A DNA stretch of 64,000 bases from Luteimonas arsenica (GCF_004352825.1 NZ_SJRW01000002.1:372001-436000), one strand, 5' to 3'; shown: positions 17,242 to 26,352, counted from the first letter of the stretch. Numbers and translations: made by a program. Notes: generated from the sequence alone by a model not told the origin.

Positions 17242-19095
17242 ATGAGTCGCTGGCCGGAAATCCTCGCCGCAAGCGCCATTGCCCTCGCCATCGCCGGTGC
17301 CGTGGTCGCCCAGGGGCCGCCGCAGGCGTCGCCAGCCGCGGCGCCTGCTGCCGCCACGCTGCCGTCAGGAGGCGCGGGCGAAGCCTTCGCCATCTCCGGC
17401 GTCCGCGTGTTCGACGGCGAGCGCATGCTGCCCGCCGCCAACGTCGTCGTCCGCGACGGCCGCATCGAGGCCGTGGGTGCCGACGTCGCCATCCCCGCCG
17501 GCATCGAGGTGGTCGATGGCGCCGGCCGGACCCTGCTGCCCGGTTTCATCGATGCCCACACCCACAGCTGGGGCGATGCGCAGCGCGACGCCCTGCGCTT
17601 CGGCGTCACCACCGAGCTGGACATGTTCGGCGACTGGAACCGCATCCCGCAGCTGCGCGCGCAGCGCGAGTCCTTCGATGCCACCGACCAGGCCGACCTG
17701 TGGACCGCCGGCGCCACCGTCACCACCGAGGGCGGCCACGGCACCCAGTTCGGCTTCCCCGTGCCCACGCTCGCCGCCGACGGCGATGCCGCGGCCTTCG
17801 TCGCTGCGCGCGTGGCCGAGCGCTCGGACTACATCAAGCTGATCGTGGAGGACTTCAGCGGCCACTCGGACACGCGCCGACTGCCGACGATCACGCCGCC
17901 GCAGGTCGCCGCCGCGATCACCGCGGCGCACGCGCAGGAGCGCCGCGCTGTCGTCCACGCCTCGCTACAGGCCGATGCGCTGCACGCGGTCGCGTCCGGT
18001 GCGGACGGCCTCGTGCACATCTTCCACGACGAAGTGGCCACGCCCGCCTTTGCCGCGGCGGCCCGTGAAGGCGACGCCTTCGTGGTGCCGACGCTGTCGG
18101 TGATCGCCGGCTTCGCCCAGGCGGGCGACGGTGCCGCGCTGGCCTCAGACGCACGGCTGGCCCCCTGGCTGACCGCAGGCCAGCGCGGTGCGCTCGAAGC
18201 GGCCTTCCCCGGGCCGCCGCGCGCCGCGCCGCTCGACAACGCGCTGGCGAGCGTCGCCGCCCTGCATGCCGCCGGCGTCGACATCCTCGCCGGCACCGAC
18301 GCCGGCAATCCCGGCACCGCGCACGGTGCCAGCATGCATGGCGAACTCGCGCTGCTGGTGCGCGCCGGGCTGTCGCCGACCGCGGCGCTGGCGGCCGCGA
18401 CTTCGCTGCCCGCGCGCCGCTTCGGTCTCGACGACCGCGGCCGCATCGCACCGGGCCTGCGCGCCGACCTGCTGCTGGTCGAGGGCGATCCGGGCAGCGA
18501 CATCGAAGCCACGCGCAGCATCGTCGGCATCTGGAAGAACGGCCACGCCGTCGCCCGCCCGCGCATGGATCAGGCCGCGGCGTCCCCCGTGATCGCCGAA
18601 GGCGCGCTGGTCGCCGATTTCGCCGAAGGCACCGGCGTGCGCTACGGCCACGGCTGGCAGATCACCACCGATGCCATGGCCGGCGGGAGCTCGGTGGCCG
18701 GGCAGGCCTGGGCCGAGCGCGGCGCGCAGGGTTCGCGCGGCGCGCTGCGGGTCAGCGGCGAGATCCGTCCGGGCTTCGCCTTCCCCTGGGCCGGCACCAT
18801 GTTCCACCCCGGCGCGCAGCCGATGCAGCCGGTCGACGCCTCGGCGCGCAGCGAGCTGGTGTTCCAGGCCCGCGGCGACGGCCGAAGCTACCAGGTGATG
18901 CTGTTCTCCGGCTCGTCGATGCAGGCGATGCCGAGCATGCAGTCCTTCACCGCCGGCCCGGAATGGGAGGAGGTGCGGATGCCGCTGTCGGCCTTCGCCG
19001 GCGCCGACCCGGCCACGCTGCGCGCGGTCGCGATCACCGCGGGCCTGCCCGAAGGCGCGTTCGAACTGTTCATCGACCAGGTCGAACTGCGCTGA
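17242..19095 (+). CDS. Secreted amidohydrolase fused to a CIA30-like domain
   Basis: A 617-residue protein with an N-terminal signal peptide or anchor (about 5-24). An amidohydrolase domain follows at about 48-440: DAHTH (metal ligands His106 and His108), a Lys in YIKLIVED, His in VVHAS and in LVHIFHDE, and the late Asp in AGTDAGNPG. The C-terminal 165 residues, from about ALVADFAEGTG to IDQVELR, resemble the CIA30 (complex I intermediate-associated protein 30) beta-sandwich. Such fusions occur in bacteria, but the substrate is unknown. It lies between the ABC-2 permease and the kinase gene, two bases from the latter, so it is probably part of the same operon. Confidence 0.85.
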   Translation: MSRWPEILAASAIALAIAGAVVAQGPPQASPAAAPAAATLPSGGAGEAFAISGVRVFDGERMLPAANVVVRDGRIEAVGADVAIPAGIEVVDGAGRTLLPGFIDAHTHSWGDAQRDALRFGVTTELDMFGDWNRIPQLRAQRESFDATDQADLWTAGATVTTEGGHGTQFGFPVPTLAADGDAAAFVAARVAERSDYIKLIVEDFSGHSDTRRLPTITPPQVAAAITAAHAQERRAVVHASLQADALHAVASGADGLVHIFHDEVATPAFAAAAREGDAFVVPTLSVIAGFAQAGDGAALASDARLAPWLTAGQRGALEAAFPGPPRAAPLDNALASVAALHAAGVDILAGTDAGNPGTAHGASMHGELALLVRAGLSPTAALAAATSLPARRFGLDDRGRIAPGLRADLLLVEGDPGSDIEATRSIVGIWKNGHAVARPRMDQAAASPVIAEGALVADFAEGTGVRYGHGWQITTDAMAGGSSVAGQAWAERGAQGSRGALRVSGEIRPGFAFPWAGTMFHPGAQPMQPVDASARSELVFQARGDGRSYQVMLFSGSSMQAMPSMQSFTAGPEWEEVRMPLSAFAGADPATLRAVAITAGLPEGAFELFIDQVELR

Positions 19096-19096
19096 C

Positions 19097-20344
19097 ATGC
19101 GGCATCATCGGCACATGGAACAGTCCGACGCGCCACGCGACACGTCCACCGGCTGGCGCGCGTGGCGGGTGCCGGCACCCGACTCGGTGATGGCGACGAG
19201 CCTGCGCCTGGGCCGCCCGCAGTGGACGGAGTGGATGCACCTGATGTGGACGGTGTGGGTGTTCATCACCCCGCTGTTCGCGCCCGGTGGCTACAGCCTG
19301 CGCTGGGCGCTGCTGACCCTGCTGTCCTACCCGCTGTTCGTGCTGCTGTACGCGGTGTCGCTGCTGCGCCCGCCGAAGCAGGCCGGACGCGCCGCGCTGG
19401 CGATGGTCGCGCTCAGCTTCGTCCTGCTGCCCTGGTATCCCTCGGGCATGAGCTACTTCGTGTTCGGCTGCGTGATGCTGCGCTGCGGGCAGTTCGGCTC
19501 GCTGCGCCGCTACGCGCTGCTGCTGGCCGCGCTCAACATCGTGTTCATCGGGCTGGCGCTGGCGGTGGGTTACCCGTGGCAGGCGCTGGTGTGGCTGCCG
19601 CTGGTGACGGTGATCGTCGCGCTGCTGATCCATGTCGACAACGCCAACCAGCGCCGGGACGCCGCGCTGCGGCTGTCGCACGACGAGGTCCGGCGCCTGG
19701 CCGCGGTTGCCGAGCGCGAGCGCATCGGTCGCGACCTGCACGACCTGCTGGGGCACACGCTGTCGCTGGTGGCGCTGAAGTCCGACCTCGCCGCGCGCCT
19801 GGTCGAGCGCGATCCGGTGGCGGCGCGCGGCGAGATCGACGCGGTCAGCCGGGTGGCGCGTGAGGCGCTGGCGCAGGTGCGCTCGGCGGTCAGCGGCATC
19901 CGCGCCGCGGGCATCGCCGCCGAGCTGGCCTCGGCGAAGCTGCTGCTGGAGTGCGACGGCGTGGCCTTGCGCCACGACTGGGACGAAAGCGGCCTGGCCG
20001 GCGGCGCGCTGCCGCCGCGGATGGAAACCGCACTGGCACTGGTGGTGCGCGAGGCGGTGACCAACATCCAGCGCCACGCCGGCGCGCGCAGCGCGGAAGT
20101 CGCGCTGCGTACCAGAGATGACGGCGTGGTGCTGCGGGTCAGCGACGACGGCCGCGGCGGCGCGATCGCGCCGGGCAACGGCCTGGGCGGCATGCGCGAG
20201 CGCGTCGAGGCGCTGGGCGGTCGGTTGAGCGTCGATTCGGTGCGCGGTCGCGGCACCGTGGTCGAAGCCTGGCTGCCGCTGGTGGAAGACGACGATGGCG
20301 ACGCGCCCGAAGCCGGACCGCAGGCCATGGGTGACGCGGCATGA
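19097..20344 (+). CDS. DesK-like sensor histidine kinase
   Basis: A 415-residue membrane histidine kinase. Five to six hydrophobic segments lie between about 50 and 180. They are followed by a HisKA_3 dimerisation domain with the phospho-acceptor His (ERIGRDLHDLLGHT, about residue 215) and a HATPase_c domain (VVREAVTNIQRHAGA N-box; DDGRGG; NGLGGMRERVEALGG). This layout matches DesK and LiaS-type kinases that sense membrane state. The start is uncertain: ATG 19097 or 19115, neither with a good ribosome site. The stop overlaps the response regulator by ATGA, so they form a cognate pair. Confidence 0.92.
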   Translation: MRHHRHMEQSDAPRDTSTGWRAWRVPAPDSVMATSLRLGRPQWTEWMHLMWTVWVFITPLFAPGGYSLRWALLTLLSYPLFVLLYAVSLLRPPKQAGRAALAMVALSFVLLPWYPSGMSYFVFGCVMLRCGQFGSLRRYALLLAALNIVFIGLALAVGYPWQALVWLPLVTVIVALLIHVDNANQRRDAALRLSHDEVRRLAAVAERERIGRDLHDLLGHTLSLVALKSDLAARLVERDPVAARGEIDAVSRVAREALAQVRSAVSGIRAAGIAAELASAKLLLECDGVALRHDWDESGLAGGALPPRMETALALVVREAVTNIQRHAGARSAEVALRTRDDGVVLRVSDDGRGGAIAPGNGLGGMRERVEALGGRLSVDSVRGRGTVVEAWLPLVEDDDGDAPEAGPQAMGDAA

Positions 20345-20943
20345 TCCGCATCGTGCTCGCCGAGGACCAGGCCATGCTGCGCGGCGCGCTGTCGGCGTTG
20401 CTGGCGATGGAGGACGACATCGAGGTCGTCGGCGCCGCCGGTGACGGCGAAGCCGCCTGGCGCGAACTGCAGCGCACCGCGCCCGACCTGCTGGTCACCG
20501 ACATCGAGATGCCGGGGCTGACCGGCCTGGAGCTGGCCCAGCGCATCCAGCGCCAGGGGCTGGCGACGAAGGTCGTCATCGTCACCACCTTCGCGCGCGC
20601 CGGCTACCTGCGCCGCGCGCTGGATGCCGGCGTGCAGGGCTATCTGCTCAAGGACGCCCCGGCGGAGGAGCTGGCCGCGGCGCTGCGCCGCGTGCACGCG
20701 GGCGGCCGCGCGATCGATCCGCAGCTGGCGCTGGAGGCCTGGTCGGACGCCGATCCGCTCAACGAGCGCGAGCGCCAGGTGCTGCGCCTGGCGGGCGAAG
20801 GCCGCAGCGCCGGCGAGATCGCCGCTGCGCTGAATCTCTCGCAGGGCACGGTGCGCAACTACCTGTCCGAGGCCATCGGCAAGCTCGGCGTCGGCAACCG
20901 CATCGAGGCCGCGCGGCTGGCGCGGCAGAAGGGCTGGCTCTAG
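20341..20943 (+). CDS. DesR/NarL-family response regulator
   Basis: A 200-residue regulator. The receiver domain has Asp54 as the phosphorylation site (LLVTDIEMPG), acidic residues EDQ at 8-10, and Lys near 103 (YLLKDAPAEE). A LuxR-type helix-turn-helix occupies about 137-200 (LNERERQVLRLAGEG, then LSQGTVRNYLSEAIGKLG). It is co-translated with the DesK-like kinase. Its likely targets are its own operon and possibly the divergent MacA-like operon, through dyads at 15325-15364. Confidence 0.93.
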   Translation: MIRIVLAEDQAMLRGALSALLAMEDDIEVVGAAGDGEAAWRELQRTAPDLLVTDIEMPGLTGLELAQRIQRQGLATKVVIVTTFARAGYLRRALDAGVQGYLLKDAPAEELAAALRRVHAGGRAIDPQLALEAWSDADPLNERERQVLRLAGEGRSAGEIAAALNLSQGTVRNYLSEAIGKLGVGNRIEAARLARQKGWL

Positions 20944-21048
20944 CGGCAGTGCCGGCATGGCGGCTGGCGCTTCTTCCAGGGAGCGGGCACTACCCACAGG
21001 ATCGCCCGCGGGCGTAGGCTGCCTCTTCCACAGTCCGGGAGTCGACGC

Positions 21049-21474
21049 ATGGCCACTGCTACGCCAGCTTCGTTTCGCGCCGTGTCGGTTCTCGCCCTGG
21101 CGTGGAACCTGATCGGCGTGACGATGTTCTTCCTGCAGACCGGCCTCACGCCCGAGCAGATCGCCGCGATGCCTGACGAACAGCGCGTGGTCTACGAGGC
21201 GATGCCCGCGTGGCTGGCGGTCTTCTACGGCCTGTCGGTGTTCGCCGGCGCGCTGGGTTCGCTGGGCCTGCTGCTGCGCAGGCGCTGGGCGATGCCGCTG
21301 TTCGCGCTGTCGCTGGCCTCGGTGCTGGTGCAGATGGTCGCGGTCTACGCGCTGACGCCGGCGTGGCAGGCCTCGGGCGCATCAGGGCTGCCGATGACGC
21401 TTGTGATCATCGGCATCGCCGTCTTCCTGTTCTGGTACGCGCGCCGCGCCGTCACGCGCGGCTGGCTGCGCTGA
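21049..21474 (+). CDS. Small four-helix membrane protein of unknown function
   Basis: A 141-residue hydrophobic protein with four predicted transmembrane helices (about 12-30, 57-77, 83-103, 113-133), a short acidic loop after the first helix (GLTPEQIAAMPDEQR) and a basic C-terminus (ARRAVTRGWLR). The loop phrase is common in conserved uncharacterised proteobacterial membrane proteins. GGGAG lies upstream of ATG 21049. No enzymatic motif is seen. It is separated from the response regulator by about 105 nt, so it may be independent. Confidence 0.75.
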   Translation: MATATPASFRAVSVLALAWNLIGVTMFFLQTGLTPEQIAAMPDEQRVVYEAMPAWLAVFYGLSVFAGALGSLGLLLRRRWAMPLFALSLASVLVQMVAVYALTPAWQASGASGLPMTLVIIGIAVFLFWYARRAVTRGWLR

Positions 21475-21564
21475 GGGCACCGCTGCGGCTGCCCAGCGGT
21501 ACCGGCAGGGGGGCCTGCGTTTCCGCGCCGACCGGACATCCGCTCCAGCCGCGCGGACGCCCCA

Positions 21565-22941
21565 TCAGCCGCCCGACTTCGCCTTGAGCATGCCGTAGGC
21601 CGCGCGCAGCCCCAGCGCCTCGCCGCCGGCCGGGCGACCCGGGCGATCGCCGTCGTTCCAGGCGTAGGTGTCCAGGTGCGCCCAGGGCATGTCCTTCGGC
21701 ACGAAGCGCTCCAGATACAGGGCCGCGGTCACGCTGCCGGCCATCTTCGAGCCGGCGTTGGCAAGGTCGGCGACCTTGCTGGTCAGGTAGCGCAGATACG
21801 GCCGCCACAGCGGCATCCGCCACAGCGGGTCGCGCACCTGCATGCCGGCGTCGAGCCAGGCCTGGGCGACGGCGTCGTCGTTGCTGAAGAGCGCCGGCAG
21901 GTCGGGGCCGAGCGCGATGCGCGCGGCGCCGGTGAGCGTGGCGAAGTCGAGGACCAGTTCCGGCTCCTGTTCGCCGGCGTAGGCCAGTGCGTCGCCGAGG
22001 ATCACGCGGCCCTCGGCGTCGGTGTTGTCGATCTCGACGCTGACGCCGGTGCGGGTGGCGATCACTTCGCCCGGGCGGAACGCATCCGGGCCGATCGCGT
22101 TCTCCACCGCCGGCACCAGCAGGGTGATGCGCAGCGGCAGTTTCCGCGCCATCACCAGCTCGGCCAGCGCGATAGCGTGCGCGGCGCCGCCCATGTCCTT
22201 CTTCATGTTGCGCATGCCGTCGGCGGGCTTGAGGTCCAGGCCGCCGGTGTCGAAGCACACGCCCTTGCCGACGATCGCGACGTGCGGGTGCGCGTCTTCG
22301 CCCCAGCGCAGCGCGAGCAGGCGCGGCGCGCGGTGCGAGGCGCGGCCGACGGCGTGGATGGCGGGGAAGTTCTGCTCGAGCAGGGCGTCGCCGGTGATCG
22401 CCTCGAAGCGGGCGCCGTGTGCTTCCGCGATGCCGCGGGCAACGGCCTCCAGCTGCTCCGGGCCCATCTCCTGGGTGGGCGTGTTGACCAGGTCGCGCAC
22501 GCGGACGGTCGCGGCCAGGACGTCCCGCACTTCGTCGTCGAGCGCGTCGAGCGCCAGCCGCGCGCGCGCCGGCCGGGCCTTGCGGTAGCGGGCGAAGTCG
22601 TAGCTGCCCAGGCCCCAGCCGAGCTGCAGCGCGCGCAGTGCGTCGGCGCCGGGATCGCCGGCCGGGGCCCAGTCGCCGGCCGGCAGCGCGCATGGGGCGT
22701 GGGCATAGGCGCAGGGATCGAGCGGATCGCCGATGCCGAGCACCGCGGCCGCCGGCACGCCGTCCGCGCCCGGCAGCACCAGGCAGCTGCCCGGCGAGGC
22801 GTCGAAGCCGTGGGCGTCGAGCCAGGCGGCGACGCCGGCCGGCTGCGTCGCGCGCCAGGCCGCGAAGCCCTCCTTGTCGACGACGTGCAGCGGGCGGGTG
22901 CCGGTGCTGCCGGCGGGGGCGTAGGCGGTGTCGGGGTTCAT
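21565..22941 (-). CDS. Leucyl aminopeptidase family (M17) protein
   Basis: A 458-residue M17 metallopeptidase, cytosolic. The metal-binding signature is intact: VGKGVCFDTGGLDLKPADG, KKDMGGAA and NTDAEGRVILGDALAYA. These supply the Lys, Asp and Glu ligands for two metal ions and the catalytic Arg. It resembles the PepB-like short branch rather than PepA, having a shorter N-terminal domain. It trims N-terminal residues in peptide turnover. ATG 22941 has GGAG upstream and overlaps the HAD gene stop by four bases, so the two are coupled. Confidence 0.9.
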   Translation of the reverse strand: MNPDTAYAPAGSTGTRPLHVVDKEGFAAWRATQPAGVAAWLDAHGFDASPGSCLVLPGADGVPAAAVLGIGDPLDPCAYAHAPCALPAGDWAPAGDPGADALRALQLGWGLGSYDFARYRKARPARARLALDALDDEVRDVLAATVRVRDLVNTPTQEMGPEQLEAVARGIAEAHGARFEAITGDALLEQNFPAIHAVGRASHRAPRLLALRWGEDAHPHVAIVGKGVCFDTGGLDLKPADGMRNMKKDMGGAAHAIALAELVMARKLPLRITLLVPAVENAIGPDAFRPGEVIATRTGVSVEIDNTDAEGRVILGDALAYAGEQEPELVLDFATLTGAARIALGPDLPALFSNDDAVAQAWLDAGMQVRDPLWRMPLWRPYLRYLTSKVADLANAGSKMAGSVTAALYLERFVPKDMPWAHLDTYAWNDGDRPGRPAGGEALGLRAAYGMLKAKSGG

Positions 22942-23678
22942 GTGTGCGTGCTCCGTATGCGTGTGGCCGGCAGGGCCTGCTCCAGCCAGTCGGCCAGTCC
23001 GGCCAGGGAATCGAAATGCAGGTCGGGCTCGACCCCAGCGAGGGTCCAGGCCGCGCGTCGGCCGTCGTCGCCGGCGCGGTTGATCCAGCAGCTGCGCAGC
23101 CCGGCGCGCGCGGCGCCGGCGACATCGGCCTCGGGGTGGTCGCCCACGTGCAGGACCTCGCCGGGCGGCAGTTCCAGCAGCTCGCAGGCGGCGAGGAAGA
23201 TGGCCGGGTCGGGCTTGGCACTGCCGAAGGTGCAGGCGCTGAGCTGGGCGGTGAACAGGTGGTCCAGCCCGATGCGCGCCAAGTCCGCGTTGCCGTTGCT
23301 CAGCGCCGCCACCGGCAGCCGGGCGCTGATCCGCTCCAGCGCGTCGATCGCATCGGGATAGCACTCCACCCGATTGCGCTCGGCGAAGAAGGCCTCGTAG
23401 GCGGCTTCGGCCAGCGCGACGTCGCCGCCGCTCTCGCGCAGCGCGGCTTCAAGCGTCAGCCGCCGCAGCGCGGACATGTCGTGCGCCAGCGAGGGGTGCT
23501 CCGCCGCCACGCGCTCGCGCAGCGCGCGCATCGCCTCCACCGGGAACATGTCCGCGGTCGCCGGGCTGTGCCGCCGCATCCAGTCGTCAAGCACGCGCTC
23601 GATGCGCGCGCCGATGGGGGCGAACGGCCAGACGGTGTCGTCGAGGTCGAGGGTGATGGCGCGGGCGGCGAAGGCCAT
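22938..23678 (-). CDS. HAD-family hydrolase (YigB-like)
   Basis: A 246-residue cytosolic HAD phosphatase. Motif I is LDLDDTVWP (nucleophile Asp), motif II is ALSNGN, the motif III Lys is in GSAKPDPAIF, and motif IV is VGDHPEADVAGA. The cap domain lies between motifs I and II. YigB-type enzymes dephosphorylate FMN and sugar phosphates; the actual substrate is unknown. No Shine-Dalgarno sequence is visible. Instead a TACAAT hexamer sits six bases before the ATG, so this gene probably has its own leaderless transcript even though it lies inside a minus-strand run. Confidence 0.87.
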   Translation of the reverse strand: MAFAARAITLDLDDTVWPFAPIGARIERVLDDWMRRHSPATADMFPVEAMRALRERVAAEHPSLAHDMSALRRLTLEAALRESGGDVALAEAAYEAFFAERNRVECYPDAIDALERISARLPVAALSNGNADLARIGLDHLFTAQLSACTFGSAKPDPAIFLAACELLELPPGEVLHVGDHPEADVAGAARAGLRSCWINRAGDDGRRAAWTLAGVEPDLHFDSLAGLADWLEQALPATRIRSTHT

Positions 23679-23684
23679 GCGGCC

Positions 23685-23690
23685 ATTGTA
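23685..23690 (-). promoter_or_regulatory. -10 element for the HAD hydrolase gene (leaderless)
   Basis: On the minus strand TACAAT is followed by six bases and then the ATG at 23678. The predicted start coincides with the A of the ATG. Confidence 0.5.
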
Positions 23691-23698
23691 CGGCGCGG

Positions 23699-24832
23699 TC
23701 AGCCGAGCAGCCGCGCCCAGCCGTCCATGCCCTCGATGCGCGCCAGCACGCGCTTCACGCAGACCAGCAGCGGCACGGCGAGCAGCAGCCCGACGATGCC
23801 CCAGAGCCAGCCGAACAGCAGCAGGGCGAGGATCAGCACCAGCGGCGACAGCTGCATGCGCTGGCCCAGCACCAGCGGCGTGACCAGCTGGCCCTCGAGC
23901 GTGTGCAGGCCGAGGTAGATCGCCGCCGGGAGCAGCGAGCGGCCGACCTCGTCCCAGGTCACGAAGCCCATCAGCAGCATCAGCACCACGCCGATGGCCG
24001 GGCCGACGTAGGGCGCGAAGTTGAGCAGCATCGCGATCGTGCCCCACAGCAGGGCCTCGGGCACGTCCAGGCCGAGGGCGAAGTGGAGCACCGCCGCCAG
24101 CACCAGGCCCACGCCAGCGTTGATCAGGCTGATGGTGAACACGTAGCGCGAGACGTCGTGTTCGATCGCCTGCATGATCTCGACGGTCATCTTCTTGCGC
24201 TGCCGCGTGGGCAGCAGCGCGATCGCGCGGCGCTGCAGGTCTTCCCCGAACACCATGAAGAAGAACGTGAGCAGCACCACCGCCAGCACCGAACCCAGTA
24301 CCTGCGGGGCGCGCATGAGCAGCGCATAGGGATCGTCGGGCACCGTGCGCACCACTTCCACCTTGCGCGCGTCGCCGCCGCTGGCCTGGCGCGCGATGTC
24401 CTCGGCCACGCGGTTGGCCTCGTGCACCGGCTTGGCCAGCTTTCCCAGCTCGCGGCCCACCTGGCGCATCTGCCGGGGGGCTTCCTGCATCCAGTCCACG
24501 GCGGGCGCGAGCAGCTGCTTGCCGAGCAGGCCGGTGCCGGCGATGCCGCCGGCCACCACCAGCAGCGCGGCGAGGAAGCGCGGCACGTACAGGCGCCGCA
24601 GCAGGCGGATCACCGGATTGCCGACCAGCGCGAAGAACATTCCCAGCAGCACCGGCAGGATCACGCCCTGGGCCGCCCACAGCGTGTAGCCCATGGCCAG
24701 GCAGGCCAGCACCACGACGGCGGTCGGTGCGCGCGGGCGCGGCGGCGGTACCTGTGGCTCTTCGGCCGGTCCGGTCGGGTCGTCGCCTGGCACCGGCACG
24801 GGTCCGCGGAGGGTTTCGTCGCCGCTGCTCAT
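23699..24832 (-). CDS. AI-2E/PerM family membrane protein
   Basis: A 377-residue inner-membrane protein of the AI-2E transporter (UPF0118/PerM) family. A Pro-rich cytosolic N-terminus (about 1-45) is followed by paired helices, a central soluble segment (about 115-200) and a block of five or so C-terminal helices containing NFAPYVGPAIG and EGQLVTPLVLGQR, both characteristic of the family. Proposed roles include efflux, sodium/proton exchange or autoinducer transport; none can be chosen here. ATG 24832 starts 17 nt after the stop of the upstream small gene, with no clear ribosome site, which suggests coupling. Confidence 0.85.
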   Translation of the reverse strand: MSSGDETLRGPVPVPGDDPTGPAEEPQVPPPRPRAPTAVVVLACLAMGYTLWAAQGVILPVLLGMFFALVGNPVIRLLRRLYVPRFLAALLVVAGGIAGTGLLGKQLLAPAVDWMQEAPRQMRQVGRELGKLAKPVHEANRVAEDIARQASGGDARKVEVVRTVPDDPYALLMRAPQVLGSVLAVVLLTFFFMVFGEDLQRRAIALLPTRQRKKMTVEIMQAIEHDVSRYVFTISLINAGVGLVLAAVLHFALGLDVPEALLWGTIAMLLNFAPYVGPAIGVVLMLLMGFVTWDEVGRSLLPAAIYLGLHTLEGQLVTPLVLGQRMQLSPLVLILALLLFGWLWGIVGLLLAVPLLVCVKRVLARIEGMDGWARLLG

Positions 24833-24848
24833 GGCGGGCGCGGGGCCG

Positions 24849-25397
24849 TCAGCGGCCTTCGGACACGTCGGTGGCGGCTTCGGCCGGCCGCGGCGGCGCG
24901 TCCCACTGCGGGTCGGGTACGAAGCGGCGCGCGCTTGGTGGAACCGCCGAGGGCCCGCGGGGCAGGTCGGCCGCGGCGGCCGACGTGCCCACGCCCACGC
25001 CCGCGCCAGCACCCACGCCAGCGCCCGCAGCGGCGGCCGCAGCCGCCGGCACCGTGCCCGTCGCCGCTGCCGCGGCCACCGCTCCGGCTTCGCCGGCGGC
25101 GTCCTGCGCTTCCGAGGCCGCGAACGCCGCCTGGATGGAGCCGACCAGGCCGGCGAGGCTGCCCGCCAGCTGCAGCCAGCGCGCGGGCTGCACGCCCGCC
25201 ACGGCCCGCCCGGGCCGCACCCAGCCGGCCAGGAACCCGGCCGCCAGGCCGGCCCCGATCACGCGCGGCGGCGACCAGGCCTGCCGCCAGCACGTGCCGA
25301 GTACGCGGAAATCCGCGGCCACCTGGCGCTCGTGCGCTTCCAGCGCGTCTTCGGCACGGGCCACCTTGGCCTGGAGTTGTTCGAAGCTCATGTCCAT
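24849..25397 (-). CDS. Unknown protein with Ala/Gly-rich C-terminus in the YqjD/YqjE-like cluster
   Basis: A 182-residue protein. It starts with a charged helix (FEQLQAKVARAEDALEAHERQV), followed by a hydrophobic stretch (VIGAGLAAGFLAGW, about 48-61) and a second one (about 76-95). The remainder is a low-complexity Ala/Gly/Val run and a Pro-rich tail. The position after the YqjE-like gene recalls the yqjK slot in enterobacterial yqjCDEK clusters, but similarity is not strong. It is probably membrane-associated. The start may be 25397 or 25391 (both Met). Confidence 0.6.
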   Translation of the reverse strand: MDMSFEQLQAKVARAEDALEAHERQVAADFRVLGTCWRQAWSPPRVIGAGLAAGFLAGWVRPGRAVAGVQPARWLQLAGSLAGLVGSIQAAFAASEAQDAAGEAGAVAAAAATGTVPAAAAAAAGAGVGAGAGVGVGTSAAAADLPRGPSAVPPSARRFVPDPQWDAPPRPAEAATDVSEGR

Positions 25398-25401
25398 TGC
25401 C

Positions 25402-25956
25402 TCACGGTGGCGTCTTGCCGCTCCGGCGCGCCTCGGCCTCGGCGGCCGAGCCGGCCTCGCGTGCGGAGCCGGGCGTTCCGGGGGGCGGCATCAGGTCGGA
25501 CAGCTCGCCGATGCCCAGGCGGGCGAGTTGCCTGCGCGTGGCCTTGAGCCGGGTGTGTTCGAAATAGCCGGTGGCCTTGCGCAGCGCCAGCCAGGCCGCG
25601 AGCAGGCTGAGCGCCCCGCAGCTGGAGAGCGACAGCCACCAGGGCAGCCCGACCCGGTTGCTCAGCACCACGATCAGCGCGGTCATCAGCAGCAGCCAGG
25701 CCGAGGCACCGAACATGACCGCGATCCCGGCGAACACCGCCGCGCGCCCGGCCGCGCTGCGCGCCAGGGAGACATCGGCGGCCACCAGGTCGCGCAGCGC
25801 GCGGGCCGCATCCCCGGCGGCGCCCAGCCCGGCCTTGCCGCTGTCCCTGAGCTCGCGCAGGGATTCGGCCAGGTCGGGCGTGGGACCGTCGTCGGGGCGG
25901 CGGCCGGCGCCGTCCTCGGGACCGGGCCGGGCTCCGTTGGGGGGCGCCTGCTCCAC
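25402..25956 (-). CDS. YqjE-like (holin superfamily III) membrane protein
   Basis: A 184-residue protein with a disordered acidic/Pro-rich N-terminus, a helix (about 35-62) and two adjacent transmembrane helices (about 70-92 and 100-122), followed by a basic amphipathic helix (YFEHTRLKATRRQLARLG). This arrangement fits the YqjE / actinobacteriophage-holin-like superfamily found in many non-phage chromosomal loci. Together with the DUF883 gene five bases upstream it forms the standard pair, thought to act at the inner membrane under stress. No lysis function should be assumed. Confidence 0.75.
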   Translation of the reverse strand: MEQAPPNGARPGPEDGAGRRPDDGPTPDLAESLRELRDSGKAGLGAAGDAARALRDLVAADVSLARSAAGRAAVFAGIAVMFGASAWLLLMTALIVVLSNRVGLPWWLSLSSCGALSLLAAWLALRKATGYFEHTRLKATRRQLARLGIGELSDLMPPPGTPGSAREAGSAAEAEARRSGKTPP

Positions 25957-25961
25957 GCGGC

Positions 25962-26324
25962 TTACCTGTCGCTGCCGCGGGCGAGCTTGGCGATGATCCA
26001 GCCGGCGGCGAAGGCGACGCCGAAGGAGGCGATCGGACGCTCGCGGATCAGGTCGGCGGCGCTGTCGACGAGGTCGCGGCCTTTCTCCAGCAGCTGGTCG
26101 ACCTGCTCGCTGCCGGCGCCGGCGGCTTCCTCCAGCGCGGAGAGCCCGGCGATCGCGCCGTCGGCGAGATCGGCCTTCAGGTTGGCGCGGCCCAGGCGCA
26201 TTTCCTCGCCCGCGGCGGCGGCGGCGCCGCGCACGGCGTCGGCGGTGTCGGAAGCGGCCTGCTTCAGGTGGCTGCCGGCTTCGGACAGGTTGGACTTCAG
26301 GTTGTCGGTGTGGGTCGGGCTCAT
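25962..26324 (-). CDS. DUF883 (YqjD/ElaB-like) membrane-anchored protein
   Basis: A 120-residue protein made of long amphipathic helices rich in Ala, Lys and Asp, with a C-terminal hydrophobic anchor (PIASFGVAFAAGWIIAKLARG). This is the defining layout of YqjD/ElaB/DUF883 proteins; E. coli YqjD binds ribosomes at the membrane in stationary phase. ATG 26324 starts MSPTHTDNLKSNLSEAG. It follows the Do protease gene by 28 nt and precedes the YqjE-like gene by five, so transcription from the protease promoter is likely. Confidence 0.8.
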   Translation of the reverse strand: MSPTHTDNLKSNLSEAGSHLKQAASDTADAVRGAAAAAGEEMRLGRANLKADLADGAIAGLSALEEAAGAGSEQVDQLLEKGRDLVDSAADLIRERPIASFGVAFAAGWIIAKLARGSDR

Positions 26325-26352
26325 CGCGGTTCTCCTTGGGGGTCGGGAAACA

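Noticed and set aside
25402..25956. Prophage holin
   Set aside because: The holin-like fold is there, but no other phage gene lies nearby and the DUF883/YqjE pairing is a common chromosomal arrangement.
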